Positions 21,430 to 32,480 of a stretch of DNA of 64,000 nt are shown here, piece after piece (position 1 is the first letter of the stretch; the number at the start of each line of letters is the position of its first letter). A program made the position numbers and the translations under genes. The notes beneath the pieces were generated by a model. That model was not told the origin of the DNA. It saw only the letters and a list, made by a program, of their open reading frames with translations, and made no database searches. The DNA is taken from contig JAKUDP010000006.1 in NCBI GenBank assembly GCA_022570795.1, positions 1,736,001-1,800,000 of the forward strand, given 5' to 3'. This stretch comes from Sphaerulina vaccinii. Its lineage: Eukaryota > Ascomycota > Dothideomycetes > Mycosphaerellales > Mycosphaerellaceae.

Positions 21430-22402
21430 ATGCAGCGCCGCAACGTCAACGTCCACGCCACACTGGGCAGCTTCAAGAATGGTGCATCAGCATTTTATAA
21501 CGATGAGAAGTTCTCCGACTTCACAGTCGTGTGTGGCACGACCGGACGCGAGTACAAGGTGCACCGCTTCCTTGTCTCCTCGCAGTCGAAGTGGTTTGAT
21601 CGCTGTTGCTCGGGACAGATGAGTGAAGGCAAGGAGCGCAGGGCTGTACTCGAGGAAGACCACCCGGAAGCACTGGATAGGATGTAAGTTGTCGTTATGA
21701 TCACGAACTTGATCTAGTCTAATATAGAATGCAGGATCGAGTACTTCTACAAGTTCAAGTACAGCGAGGAGGTGTGCACGGCATTGATTGATCCGGAGAC
21801 AGGCACTTCCCCGTGGAGGCCATTGGCCTGCCTGATCCAGTTGCACACGCACATGTTTGCGATAGCCGATAAGGTAAGACTCGCTCATGCGTTGCAGCGG
21901 CACTTGAGTTCTGCTGACATACTGCCAGTATGAGGTGATGGACCTGAAATCTTACGCTCTCCACAAATTCAAGCACGCCATCACCGAGCAGAAGGACGAC
22001 ACGAAGGCTTTGATGGCTGCAGTATCGACAGTGTACGAAGAGCTCGGGATACAGGATAGTGATTTGCAAGCCTTCCTGGTGCAGACCTGGTGCGATCTGG
22101 GCGCTAAACGAGCTGCCGACCTCCAGGAGATTGAGTATCTCGATTTTGTGGTTGCCTACCCGATCTTTCATGCTGCGGTTCAGCTGTATCTCCTGAGCAC
22201 ACCACAGAGGAATATTGGAGGCAACGAAGTCTGCAACTTCCAGTGCTATCACTGTGGATACGCCAACAACGTCAGCACGACTAAAGCCAAGACCTGCGAG
22301 TACGGCACAAAGAGAACATGCCAGTCCAGAAATTGCCAGAAGGAGTTCATCGTGACACTGCTGCAGATTCCCATGCAGAGACCCGGAGTGCGGTATCTTT
22401 AG
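21430..22402 (+). CDS. BTB/POZ domain protein with C-terminal cysteine cluster (288 aa)
   Basis: Exons are 21430-21683, 21735-21873 and 21929-22402. Introns are 51 and 55 nt with GTAAGT/GTAAGA donors and GCAG/CCAG acceptors, and phases agree. The BTB fold is clear at about residues 25-95: FSDFTVVCG, YKVHRFLVSSQSKWFDR, VLEEDHPEALDRMIEYFYKFKYSE. BTB domains mediate dimerisation and cullin-3 adaptor roles; in fungi this short form with F-SDF and VH-R is very common. The last ~60 residues hold seven to eight cysteines (CNFQCYHCG ... TCEYGTKRTCQSRNCQ), which could bind zinc; I do not recognise the family. A frameshifted paralog follows 345 bp downstream on the same strand. Confidence 0.88.
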
Positions 22403-22747
22403 AGACTGAAGAGCCTTGCTTGATAGTAGAAGATCGATGAATGGACCAGGAAGATTCTGGCAAAGCGTGCTCACGAGAGGTTCGAGATGGGCCTTCCGAG
22501 TAAAGCCTGTATAGATAAGTCAGTTAGAGCTGGAAACACTCGTTCCCTAGCACCGCTGTTCACAACATTGACGCGCAGCTGCGAGGTACAAAGTCTCGTC
22601 TCCGGTGACGTTGTGCTGCTCAAAGTGAAGCTGCACTCTTCTTAGCGCGCAATCCTAACCTCCCACTTTTCGTCAGCTTTCTTCAATAACTTACTTTCTG
22701 CCATTGACAACAACACATCTTCACAACCCGCCACACGGCACACCGCC

Positions 22748-23520
22748 ATGGCGACCTTCAGCACAGAGGCGCTCGCATGCCTAAAGGACGGAAAGTACTC
22801 GGACTTCACAATTGTTTGCGCTGGCGAGGAATACAATGTTCACCGTGCGATCTTGTCGGCACATTCGAAGTGGTTCGACAGAGTCTGTTCCCGGATTCAA
22901 GGAAGCGAAGGAGGGACGGGTCGAGCTCAAGGAGGATGACCCCAAATGCGTCGCTCGAATGTAAGTGCAGAAGGCATGCCGCCGGTAGTGTCCGGCTCCA
23001 GGTCACAGAAGGAGAGATTGAAATGACTCAGCGACGTTTCCGGCATATCTCTAATGCAGGATTGCAGGATCAGATTCTTCTACGATGGAACCATAGCTGA
23101 GGAGTACACTATGATCAAGAACCCTGGGCCTGGCCTGAGCACCATCGCCTCGTGGACAATGACATATGCGGCCATATATGCGATCGCCGACAAGTACGAA
23201 GCTCCAGCGCTCCGGAATGTCGCTTTGCAAAAGGTCCATGACTTGTACACGGGAGCTCCTAGCCTGATGTCACTCCGGATTGCAGTTCAAGTGGTCTATC
23301 ACGGAGCTGCACTACCGGCATCAGACAGTTCGCTGCGTGATATTGTGGTCCAGGGATGGATGCGTAGCTTCGAGTCGGTGGACAAAACGATCGCGAGTGC
23401 CTGAAGGGACTTACCATGGGCCAGGAAGAGTTCCGTGCAGATGTAGAGAAGCAGGTACTCACCGAGTTCTTCAAGGCTCGTGGCCGCGAGGGAGAAAATG
23501 ATAGCAGACGGCCATGCTGA
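22748..23520 (+). pseudogene. BTB/POZ paralog with two frameshifts
   Basis: The ATG at 22748 sits in a good context (CACCGCCATGG) and the BTB start is intact (KYSDFTIVCAGEEYNVHRAILSAHSKWFDRVCS). At about 22891-22896 the run CCC puts the frame off by one; the neighbouring frame carries the expected BTB continuation (KEAKEGRVELKEDDPKCVARM) to the intron at 22961-23067. Exon 2 (from 23068) continues RFFYDGTIAEEY ... to a TGA at 23402-23404. Just before that, near an AAAA run at about 23384-23387, a second one-base slip would open a further ~38 codons to TGA at 23518-23520. Both lesions are in homopolymers, so assembly error is possible as well as true decay. Confidence 0.7.
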
Positions 23521-24144
23521 GACGCCTGGAGACCCACGATTAGGAACATGGCCGCAGCGTGGTGCGGTCCATGGAGAAGGCGGCAGCGAGACACGAGCAG
23601 CACTTGCCGTGGAATCGAGTGCAGTGGACCAGTCAAAGAGAGGGCTTGTGGTCTATCGACGGACACCAGACTCCGCGCGATGTGTACACAACAGCTATGG
23701 CTGTGCTCAGGCTGAAAGACTTGCCCGGAAGCTCCTAGCATGAAAAGCGGCAGGCATGGAGGACCTGTAAGCATAAATAAAGAATGCACAGTGTTCACTG
23801 CATGATACATACCTACACGGCCTCGAGCTACTCTGCAGATGAGTAGCATGAAGCTGTGGACCTCAGCCGAAGTCATTGGTCGTGCAAAGAGTGCTTTCAG
23901 TATAACCAGCTCCGTTTCTTAGGCTGGACTCTAAGCTCTTGCACTTCCAGATAGGCATCAAACAAACTTCTGATATAGTCCTGGAGAGGGTCAAGTAGAA
24001 GGGGAGCGGGAAGATGTCGTACCAAGAGTAGGTCGATTGGAACCTTTCGGGCCCAGTACCGCTACCAGTTCCGTCAGTACTCAAGATGGCTGCGATATCG
24101 TTTTTCTTCTTACCAAAAGTACATCCATCTCATGAAAGCACATC
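23521..24144. other. intergenic region
   Basis: About 620 bp between the broken BTB copy and the next gene. Frames on both strands overlap without motifs. Nothing else is seen. Confidence 0.35.
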
Positions 24145-24711
24145 ATGTCATCAACAACACCTGTTATCGAGGTAACAGTGTCCATATCGCACTCAGTCAT
24201 CTCCCTAAGTGAGTCAGAAGACTGCAGCCTCACGATAACAGCCACGCTGCGACACGAAGAACCCATTACGTTGTATACCTGGCATCACATCTTCAACCTC
24301 TCCCTTGCTCAAAGACGATTCAACTTCTCATGCGTCGACATAACACCTGGAAACGACCAGGAGAAACCCTACATCAACACGCACTCAGCTGGTCATGTTA
24401 ACAAGATGGGAGCTATAAGTCGCCAACTCGGGAGCCCCGACGACCAGTTCTGGGTGACTTTCCATCCCGACCAGCCTGTAAGCTTCACCGAGAAGTTCCC
24501 GTCAGCGACACGGAGGGATCAACCATTGAAGCCAGGCCATCGATATCGATATGAAATCCTTCGGAGGTGGCTTATCCATTGGAAGTGGGTAGCTGGAACG
24601 AGGGAAGATCTCATGACGACTGAACATGCTTTCGTCAGAGGACCAGCCTTCATGCCGCTGACGATCATCTTTCCTCATGGCGATTCTGTGGAGTTTGAAG
24701 TGGAAGCGTAG
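24145..24711 (+). CDS. conserved-looking hypothetical protein (188 aa), beta-rich
   Basis: Single exon with ATG at 24145 and TAG at 24709-24711. The sequence alternates short hydrophobic strands (IEVTVSISHSVISLSE, CSLTITATLRHEEPITLYTWHHIF) and ends with FMPLTIIFPHGDSVEFEVEA, suggesting a beta-sandwich. No signal peptide or membrane segment. I do not recognise the family, although this general form occurs among uncharacterised Dothideomycete proteins. Even residue composition and the absence of long competing frames support it as real. Confidence 0.65.
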   Translation: MSSTTPVIEVTVSISHSVISLSESEDCSLTITATLRHEEPITLYTWHHIFNLSLAQRRFNFSCVDITPGNDQEKPYINTHSAGHVNKMGAISRQLGSPDDQFWVTFHPDQPVSFTEKFPSATRRDQPLKPGHRYRYEILRRWLIHWKWVAGTREDLMTTEHAFVRGPAFMPLTIIFPHGDSVEFEVEA

Positions 24712-25326
24712 CTCGCGGTTGGGAATGGAACGTTGGAAACTTGTGCTCTCGGCTCAAACCCAACTCCGTCTCCCAGCAGCAGCAAGACATTGCACATCCA
24801 GGCAAGCGTTCTCAAGGTATCGACTTGAGCCTCAGAGATGGTTTGACGTTCGGTCTGCTCTCTTTCGCCTGCTGATATCGTGCTTGGGTGCTTCATAGAC
24901 TTCTTCATATGGTGAATGCGAGGAGATTTGGAGTCCTCTCGATCCGTACCGTGTCGTGTTCGCAAGAAGTAGTTGTCGCCAAGAGTGGTCTACATGAGCA
25001 ACGGAAAGAAACGAAACCTTCTTGCAGATTAAGTTTTGCTTCAAACGTCACGCTGAATGATCACAAGTGAACAGAAAGAAGAACAACGTGTGTGTGTGTG
25101 TGTGTCGGGTGATATTCTTGTGCAACATTGCTGACCTCTTGGAAGCGTCGGCCACGCGGACCACCGCCTCTCTCTTATCTGGCCGCAGCAGCTGCAGATC
25201 CCGTGCGACACTGCAAGATAAAGCCGAGTCTGCAGACACAACATCGAAACACGAACACAGCATATATATCTCCCCCATCTGCACCAGGAAGGAAGCAAGT
25301 CTGGCGAGTGAGGGAAGGAACAGAGC
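24712..25326. other. intergenic region upstream of the amino-acid transporter
   Basis: This contains a short (TG)n run at 25088-25105, about 220 bp before the transporter ATG. The region just before the ATG has TATATATCTCCC at 25263-25274. No other feature is seen. Confidence 0.4.
25088..25105. repeat. (TG)n microsatellite
   Basis: About nine TG units in the promoter or 5' leader of the transporter gene. Likely length-variable between isolates. Confidence 0.8.
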
Positions 25327-27718
25327 ATGTCCGAGTCGTCTAAGGCACGGCCTATACCGTCTGGCAGTTTTCGGGATGCCGACTCCCAGAGCTTCGCCGG
25401 CGGATCACCAGCGAACAGAGCTTCGAGGACAGCGAGGTTGGCTGCGACGCCCATAGTAGGCTCTTCCCCCAGCGGACACTCGAGATCGCACAGCCAAGGC
25501 CAGCAGGATGTACAGACGAGCGGTGAACCTCTGGCAGGAGCATCGGGTACCTCAGTGCCCGGCCCGGGGCCTAGCTCATTGTCTCAAGCACTGAGAGGCT
25601 CGAGGGGGCAGTCTCCAGCTGCTACACCGCCGCAGCAGACGAGGGAGCCGAGAGGTACGATGAGATATGAGAGTCCCAAGGGCGACGACAGGAGTGGGTC
25701 TTTCACGCCAGCAAGCTATGTAACTCAGCTGGGGAGGAGTCCTACGCCGAAGGAGGACCTCGATGTGCTGAAGAGACATCTTGTTGCGCCACAATCAGAA
25801 GTTGGGTCGCCTAGGCAAGGCAATGTATTCCCAGGAGAGTCAAGCTCTGCTGCGCCAGAAGAAGAATTTTCGAGTCTGCAATTACAAGGTGGAGATACCA
25901 CACGGCACATCTACCGCTATGCGGAGAAGAAAGAGCGAGAAGAGCAGGAACGTGCCAGGTTAAGGAGGAGCATGAGCTACAGTGCGCCAAAGACGAACAA
26001 TCATGATGATGACGACGATGATATATCGTTTATACAAAAGCCGGGTGGATTCAGACGAGATCATTTGCGGAGAAGAGACGAGTCGGCTGCGCCAAGTGCT
26101 AGTGGTGGACATTCGCAATACGGCACACTTCCTCGAGGTCGACATGCGACTGATCCTGAGCCTCCTAGGCGCCAATTCGTGACGTCCAACTTCATTGAGT
26201 TCTTGACGCTATATGGCCACTTCGCTGGAGAGGAGTTGGAAGAAGATGACGAGGTGCTGGATGCCGATGAGTACTTCTCTTCGGACTACTTCGAAGACGC
26301 CACTACCGAAGGCGATCGCAACGAGGACCGCGACGACTGGGGCGAGGACTCTGCTCTGCTGCCCGAAACACCTGGCAAACGACGCCGGAAGCGAAAGGTG
26401 CGCGAACAAGGCAAAGGCACACCATTCGGCGCTGCCATGCTGCTCCTCAAATCGTTCGTCGGCACTGGAGTTCTCTTCTTACCAAGAGCCTACCTGAACG
26501 GTGGCTTTGCCTTCTCCAATGTTGTACTCTTCGTTCTTGCAGCCCTGTCGTATTACTGCTTCATCTTACTGGTGTCGATCCGACTCAAGGTCCGCGCATC
26601 ATTTGGTGACATGGGCGGCAAGATATTTGGACCCTACTTCCGCAACCTCATCAACTTCTCTTTGGTCATCAGCCAAATTGGATTCTCGTCGGCATACATA
26701 GTGTTCGTGGCTGAGAATCTGCGAGCATTTGTCCTTGCTGTCACGCGCTGTAAGACAGACATTGGTGTGGGTTTGATGATTCTCATTCAGATGTTCATCT
26801 TCCTGCCTCTGAGTCTGTACCGCAACATCAACCACATTCAAAAGCTGGCCCTGGCTGCTGATGCCTTCATCTTGCTGGGTCTCTGCTACGTATACTACTA
26901 CGACATTAAGACCATTGTGGACCAAGGCGGCGTCGGACCCGGAATCAAACAATTCAACCCAGAATACTGGACTCTTCTCATCGGAACCGCAATTTTCACA
27001 TTCGAAGGCGTCGGCCTAGTCATTCCTATTCAGAGTGGAATGGCCAATCCAGAAAGGTTCCCGAAAGTCATGGGCACAGTCATGCTCATCGTCACAGTCG
27101 TCTTCATCTCAGCCGGCGCCCTCTCCTACACAGCATATGGTGAGAATACCAAGACAGTCATCCTTCTCAACATGCCGCAGACCAGCAAGATGGTTAATGC
27201 AGTGCAATTCGTATACAGTCTAGCGATCCTGCTCAGTACACCATTGCAGATCTACCCTGCAATCGAGATTACAAGCCAGCAGCTCTTCTCTAGGACTGGA
27301 AAGTACAATCCTTGGATCAAATGGAAGAAGAACATCTTTCGCTTTTTCATGGTCGCGCTATGTGCGACCATTGCTTGGGCTGGTGCCGGTGATCTAGACA
27401 AGTTTGTTTCGCTCGTTGGAAGCTTTGCTTGTATTCCGCTTGTTTACATCTATCCAGTAAGTTACTTGACCCTCTCCCGTCACGAAGAACGGATCAAGCT
27501 AACAAATCCGTCTCTAGCCACTCATGCACTACCGTGCAGTCGCCACCAAGCGCTGGGAGAAAGTGGCAAACATACTATTGGTAATCTTTGGAGTGGCCAT
27601 GATGAGCTACACGACTGCTTTGACGATCATTGCTTGGGCGAGTGGGCAGAAGGAGTCGAGTCCTGGATATTGTGATCCTGTGGATAAGGCTGATGCGTGG
27701 TTCCTGCCCAGACTCTAG
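25327..27718 (+). CDS. vacuolar amino-acid transporter, AAAP family (AVT3/AVT4-like), 776 aa
   Basis: Exons are 25327-27456 and 27518-27718; the 61-nt intron has GTAAGT and TCTAG ends and splits at phase 0. The N-terminal ~360 residues are hydrophilic and Ser/Gly-rich with acidic patches, as in fungal AVT proteins. The transporter domain starts at about 363 with GTPFGAAMLLLKSFVGTGVLFLPRAY and runs through about eleven hydrophobic helices, including TFEGVGLVIPIQ and ISAGALSYTAYGE, both typical of this family. Exon 2 supplies the last helix. AVT3/4 homologs export neutral amino acids from the vacuole. Substrate and location are inferred from the family. Confidence 0.9.
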
Positions 27719-28708
27719 GAATTTTGGAAGAGTTGGATCTAGTGAGCGCGCAAGAAAGAGTTGGAAAGAGAAAAGTGCTTGAATGCTGAGACGAGACAAA
27801 TGTACATTGTATGCTGTTGATCTAGCGAAGGCGCTGAAGGAGATGCATCGATGAAGCGGTAGCTGTGCACGCATGCATCATAAACATATAGAATGTAGAA
27901 AATCCGAATGTAGAAAATGAGATGGATGTACTATGCAGTCGCCTTCCAAAGGCGAGAGACGGATCGAGGACTGAGGCTGGAGTGAAGCGCGCACGCGCTC
28001 AGTCGCCGGCAGAACATTTACGCCTACTATCTGGATTTCTGACGCACAAACGCCCTGATGGGAAGTGCACGCGCGACCTGATGCGCCTGAGGCTAGAAAC
28101 TATCTTCATGCACGCCTTCACAGATCAGACGAAGATACGCGGCGTAGCCCCAAGCATAGACGCAGACAGAAGAAGAGAAATCGGCGCCGAGGCAAGTGAG
28201 GAACGCGGCAGAGGGTTTACGTCTACTATCTGGAATGAGTGCGCACGAATGCTGGCAGCCGCATGCGAGCTGCCCAGCGTTTCATGCGCCACTCGTTGTC
28301 ACTGGACGGCTACGCGAAAGTGGCGGGACAATGTGCAGTGCTGCTATCTCTGCTATGCATAATCCCGCACCGGTGAGATATCAAAATGTAGCCAGACGAC
28401 GTGCTGCGCTGAGAGTCGAGGCGTCAAGTCCTGCGCGGCATGACAGTCTTGTGGCAGGTCAAGCAACAGCAGTATGTACAGTTCATAATTTGTTACTTCC
28501 GAAGCGAGCTGACCTTGAGGTGCAGCTGTATTCGTCCCGAGCTGCATAGGCAATGTTGTGCAACTGCAGCCTTGCGAACAGAGCTACCACTAACATATAG
28601 GGTTGTGCCGACTACCCATTGCCGCATATCTCAGCGCACTCTGCCTCACAGTCGAACGAGCGTCGATACAACTTATGTCGAATAGCCTATATTTGGCTTT
28701 CAGCGATC
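27719..28708. other. intergenic region
   Basis: About 990 bp. It is GC-normal with CGCAC-rich stretches, and two loosely similar segments (CTACTATCTGGATTTCTGACG near 28024 and CTACTATCTGGAATGAGTG near 28224). I see no coding evidence. Confidence 0.35.
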
Positions 28709-31700
28709 ATGGCTCCGGAACCTATACGTCGGCGACTTATTATTTGTGTGGACGGCACGTGGTGCACGCCGGATGGCAACCGCGTTCGACCAGTATCGGA
28801 AGGGTCGCTCACTACCGTTTACAACGTCTTTGCTAGCACCAAAGTGGGCCAGGTGGTGGACAGCGCCGGTCAAGCATGGCACCAGGAGAAGAGATATGAG
28901 AAAGGCCTTGGCGCACTTGAGCGAGCGGGCTCTATGGCAAGACTCCACGCCGGCGCATGGGGAGACGGCTATGGAGAACTCATCAAAGACGTGTATCAGC
29001 AAGCCTGCGAACTAGGCGAACATGACGAAATCTGGCTATATGGCTTCAGCAGGGGCGCGTACATTGTGCGTGCTGTCGCCGGCCTTCTCCACTATATCAG
29101 GAAACTGAAGGCCGCGGGGACATCGCGCTTCTCGAGAGCATACAAAGAAGCACTGGACGTGTACCAGGCACGCAAGCTGGAAGGCTCGCTTGGGAAAGGT
29201 CAGGTTAGTTACATAACTCGAGTGGCATGAGCATGCTGTGAAGCTGATACGTCGCCTAATCCAGATCAACCTTCTATTCCAGGCGGAGACAGTAGCACCT
29301 CCCATCATCAAGTTCGTCGGCGTTTTCGACACTGTCAAAGCTGTACAAGATTACGACCTGTACGATATCTCCCTAAATCCATCGATCCAGCATTTGCGCC
29401 ATGCGCTAGCCCTTCACGAAGACAGACGACGATTCAGCCCTGAACTACTCAACCCAGAGCACACAATCTTGGAAGAAGCACATCGCTCTGGCCGTACCTT
29501 TGTCCAAGCCTGGTTTGCAGGCGCACATGTCGACACCGGCGGCTCTGCTGCAGAAGGTGGCCTCTCGCTGTATCCTTTGCAGTGGATGTTACTGGAGAGT
29601 CGGAAATTGGGTCTTGTACTGGGGTTTCATGGCAACACAAAGCATGGCGCTCCTATAGATGATCCACTGAAGGTTGTGTTCCCTCCTGATGAGAGGCATG
29701 GACTCGGAGCACCCATGTGGTCGTGCTTGGTTGCGAATAACCTCCGCGTCGAGATGCAAGACCTTCGCAAGGTTCATTCTCTGCGCTCAAGATACTCTAC
29801 ACGCTATATGGTCAAAGTCAACAAGGACAAGAATCCAGTATGGTTCAGGGCACAACGACCACTGTTCGAAACGGATTCCACACGACAGGATACACAAGCA
29901 GACGACGGGAGGCCGAGTCAAATGTTGACAGGCTATTGCGCGACCCGTCAGTAGCTCCTACGCCCAATTGACATCACCTGCTAATTGTGAGCAGTGCCTA
30001 TAGGAACTGTCATTCATCCCTCCGTGTACTACCTCATTGATTCGGACATAAACGTGATTATGGATACTAAACAAGGCCCACTCGTGCAGCACCTATCAGA
30101 ATGGACGAGCCGCATGCTTGGTGAGATAGAACTCAACTTCGATGGTAGAAGGAGGTCTATACCGAACCCGGGTTTCTGGCATCCTCCGGACGACGAAGAC
30201 ATCAGTGGCGATCTGCCTCCGCTCCGCGTGCTCATCTGCGGCTTTACTGGCGTGGGAAAGTCCACATTAGTGAGCAAGGTGTTTGGCGTAGACTTTGTAT
30301 GTTCATGCGCTGTTAGTCGTGCGATCGCTGCTGACTTGGTGGACAGGGTACAGTGTCTGAGCGTACCAGAGGCATACATGATGTGCGTACAGAAGTCCGC
30401 TTTCCTGGTAGAGACGACGTTGTGTTACACGACTCGAAGGGATTTGAAGGTGGCAGCACCTCGGAGCTCGAAGAGATACAGCAGTTCGTCCACGATCGAG
30501 TGGAACAGAGTGACCTATACAAGCAGCTGCATGTCATCTGGTGAGTTCCTTTCGAATAGCACAAGGCTAAGCTGCATGATCTTATGCTTACACATATAGG
30601 TTCTGCGTCGAAGCTGGTAGCTCACGCGTTGTCCAGAAGGCTACAGAGATACTCTTCCGAGCTATGGACGACTGCGAACGCAAAGTCCCTGTTGTGATTG
30701 TAGCCACGAAGAAGGATGAGTTCATAAACAAGCAGATCGGACAGCTTTTCAGCGAAGGCATAACCAATTACGACGAGTGTAAAGTCATGGCTGAACAGAG
30801 GCTTCGAGAGACTGCGGGCAAGATCGAGCAAGAGATCATAGGAATTACTAATGATGCAGGCAAAGTCTGCGGGCGCGTTGATGCTGTCGTCTGCATCGCT
30901 CGAGGTAAGTTACGCTGACCCAGGCTTAAGAGCCGTTGCTGACTTGTTGAACAGAGGATAAGAAATCTATTGGGGAGCTCACCAAGATCAGCTCGGAAGT
31001 GTTCAAGGATGAGAAGACGAGGCTCATGTACGTCAAAGCCCAGATGGCAAGACCAGATCTCAAGATCCATATGGCAACCTATGAAGTTATGCGCCGCTAC
31101 AGATATGCCGTTCGCAGTGCTGCTGGGACTGCGTTTATCCCATATGGCCCTACCGGCACTCGACATGGATCTAAAGACGACATCTGCAGAAGGATCATCA
31201 ATTGTTTCGGTGTGAAGGATCTGAATACGAGAAAGGCGCTGAAGATTCTGCAGGCCAACATCCACGATGGCCTAGCCGAAGGCCTTTCCATGTTCTGGGC
31301 GGAGTTGCTCGCCGGTGCAGGTGTTACCGCGGTCACATTCGTCCTCACAGCACCCGTGGCTATCGCAACCTATGCCGCCGGCGCAGCAATCATTACACCT
31401 GCTACAGCTCAGCTGTTCCTCTGCACTTCTTGCGACCTCATCCTCATATTGGCCAGATCATTCCAATCCGCTATCTGGAACGATCGAGCTCAACCTACGA
31501 TCGATGATGTCGAAATTGCCGCAGTGGCATTCGCCAGATACGCTCCTGAGATTCACCAGCAGATTCGAGATCTAGTACCTCGATCAAATCCTTTCCGAAG
31601 CTTCTTATATGATCGAGTTGGCTCTAAGTTCGAGGCAATAATCGAAGACTACTGGCACAAGATGGGCAAGGACAATGCTCAAGAACTTGCCGCGCTTGGT

Positions 31701-31973
31701 GCTCAGCGTGCAGCTTCTCGGAATACTAGTCCGAGGTCATCGATTGTGTCCTCGGATAGCAGACGACCTAGTAGTGCGAGCTCTCGCCCAGGACTCTCTT
31801 CTACGGCCTCGGACAGTAAAGCCAGTACTGCTAGCTCTCGAACAGAACTGTTTCCTGTCACGTCAGTTCCGAGCAAGTCAAGCTCGAGGAGATCGATTCT
31901 GTCTTCGTGGCGATCGTCATTGACATTGGGAGATTCTAAACAGTCTATTGAGATCACGAAAGAGATGGAATGA
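28709..31973 (+). CDS. DUF2235 alpha/beta-hydrolase fused to a P-loop GTPase, 992 aa
   Basis: Six exons: 28709-29203, 29283-29946, 29995-30296, 30347-30540, 30600-30904 and 30955-31973. All five introns (48-79 nt) agree in phase. Residues 8-~400 are DUF2235 (the Tle1-like phospholipase/hydrolase fold): LIICVDGTW, nucleophile S114 in YGFSRGAY, D249 in GAHVDTGG and H394 in IHPSVYY, so a full Ser-Asp-His triad is present. Then comes a G domain: Walker A GFTGVGKST (469-477), DSKGF (516) and TKKD (588-591). The exon 29995-30296 encodes both the end of the hydrolase and Walker A without a break, so the fusion is direct. Near 760-810 lies a long hydrophobic stretch, then a Ser-rich tail. Membrane lipid hydrolysis under GTPase control is a guess. 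Confidence 0.85.
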
Positions 31974-32480
31974 GGTGTCGACTAATGCTGTTAGCAGCGC
32001 CAGCGGAAGATATGAATGAGTCGAGGCATCGGGCCACGACACCTAGCGATCAATAGTCATATAATCGACTTGCTTCGGTATGATCGTATGGCACCACCAT
32101 GAGTGCAGTATCGTCTTACATCATATTAGTCGGTTTCGTCCTTCGAGCATATCTTCTGCCTCCAGAGTTGGTGTACAACGTACTGATGATGTGAAGAAGA
32201 AGCTGGTAGATGTGTGAGCGGAGCGGAGTCCGGGCTTGGCAAACGAAAACACGTCGCGTCTTCATGAACTTGCAACTCATGTCCATCATTAAACATGTGT
32301 GCAAGCACAATTTTCATCGATCATCGAGATCACAGTCAAACAGTCATGTGAAGTTAGCATGACTCAATGGAGTGAGGTAAGTATCGACTTCATTCAAAAG
32401 TATGTACAACCGCCGGATCAACTCCATCGCTAAACTGAGACTGGAACCTCATCATCTGTCGTTATACATCATGGCATACC
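31974..32480. other. intergenic region between convergent genes
   Basis: About 500 bp holding two 3' UTRs. Minus-strand frames of ~64 codons at 32116-32317 lack motifs. Confidence 0.4.
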
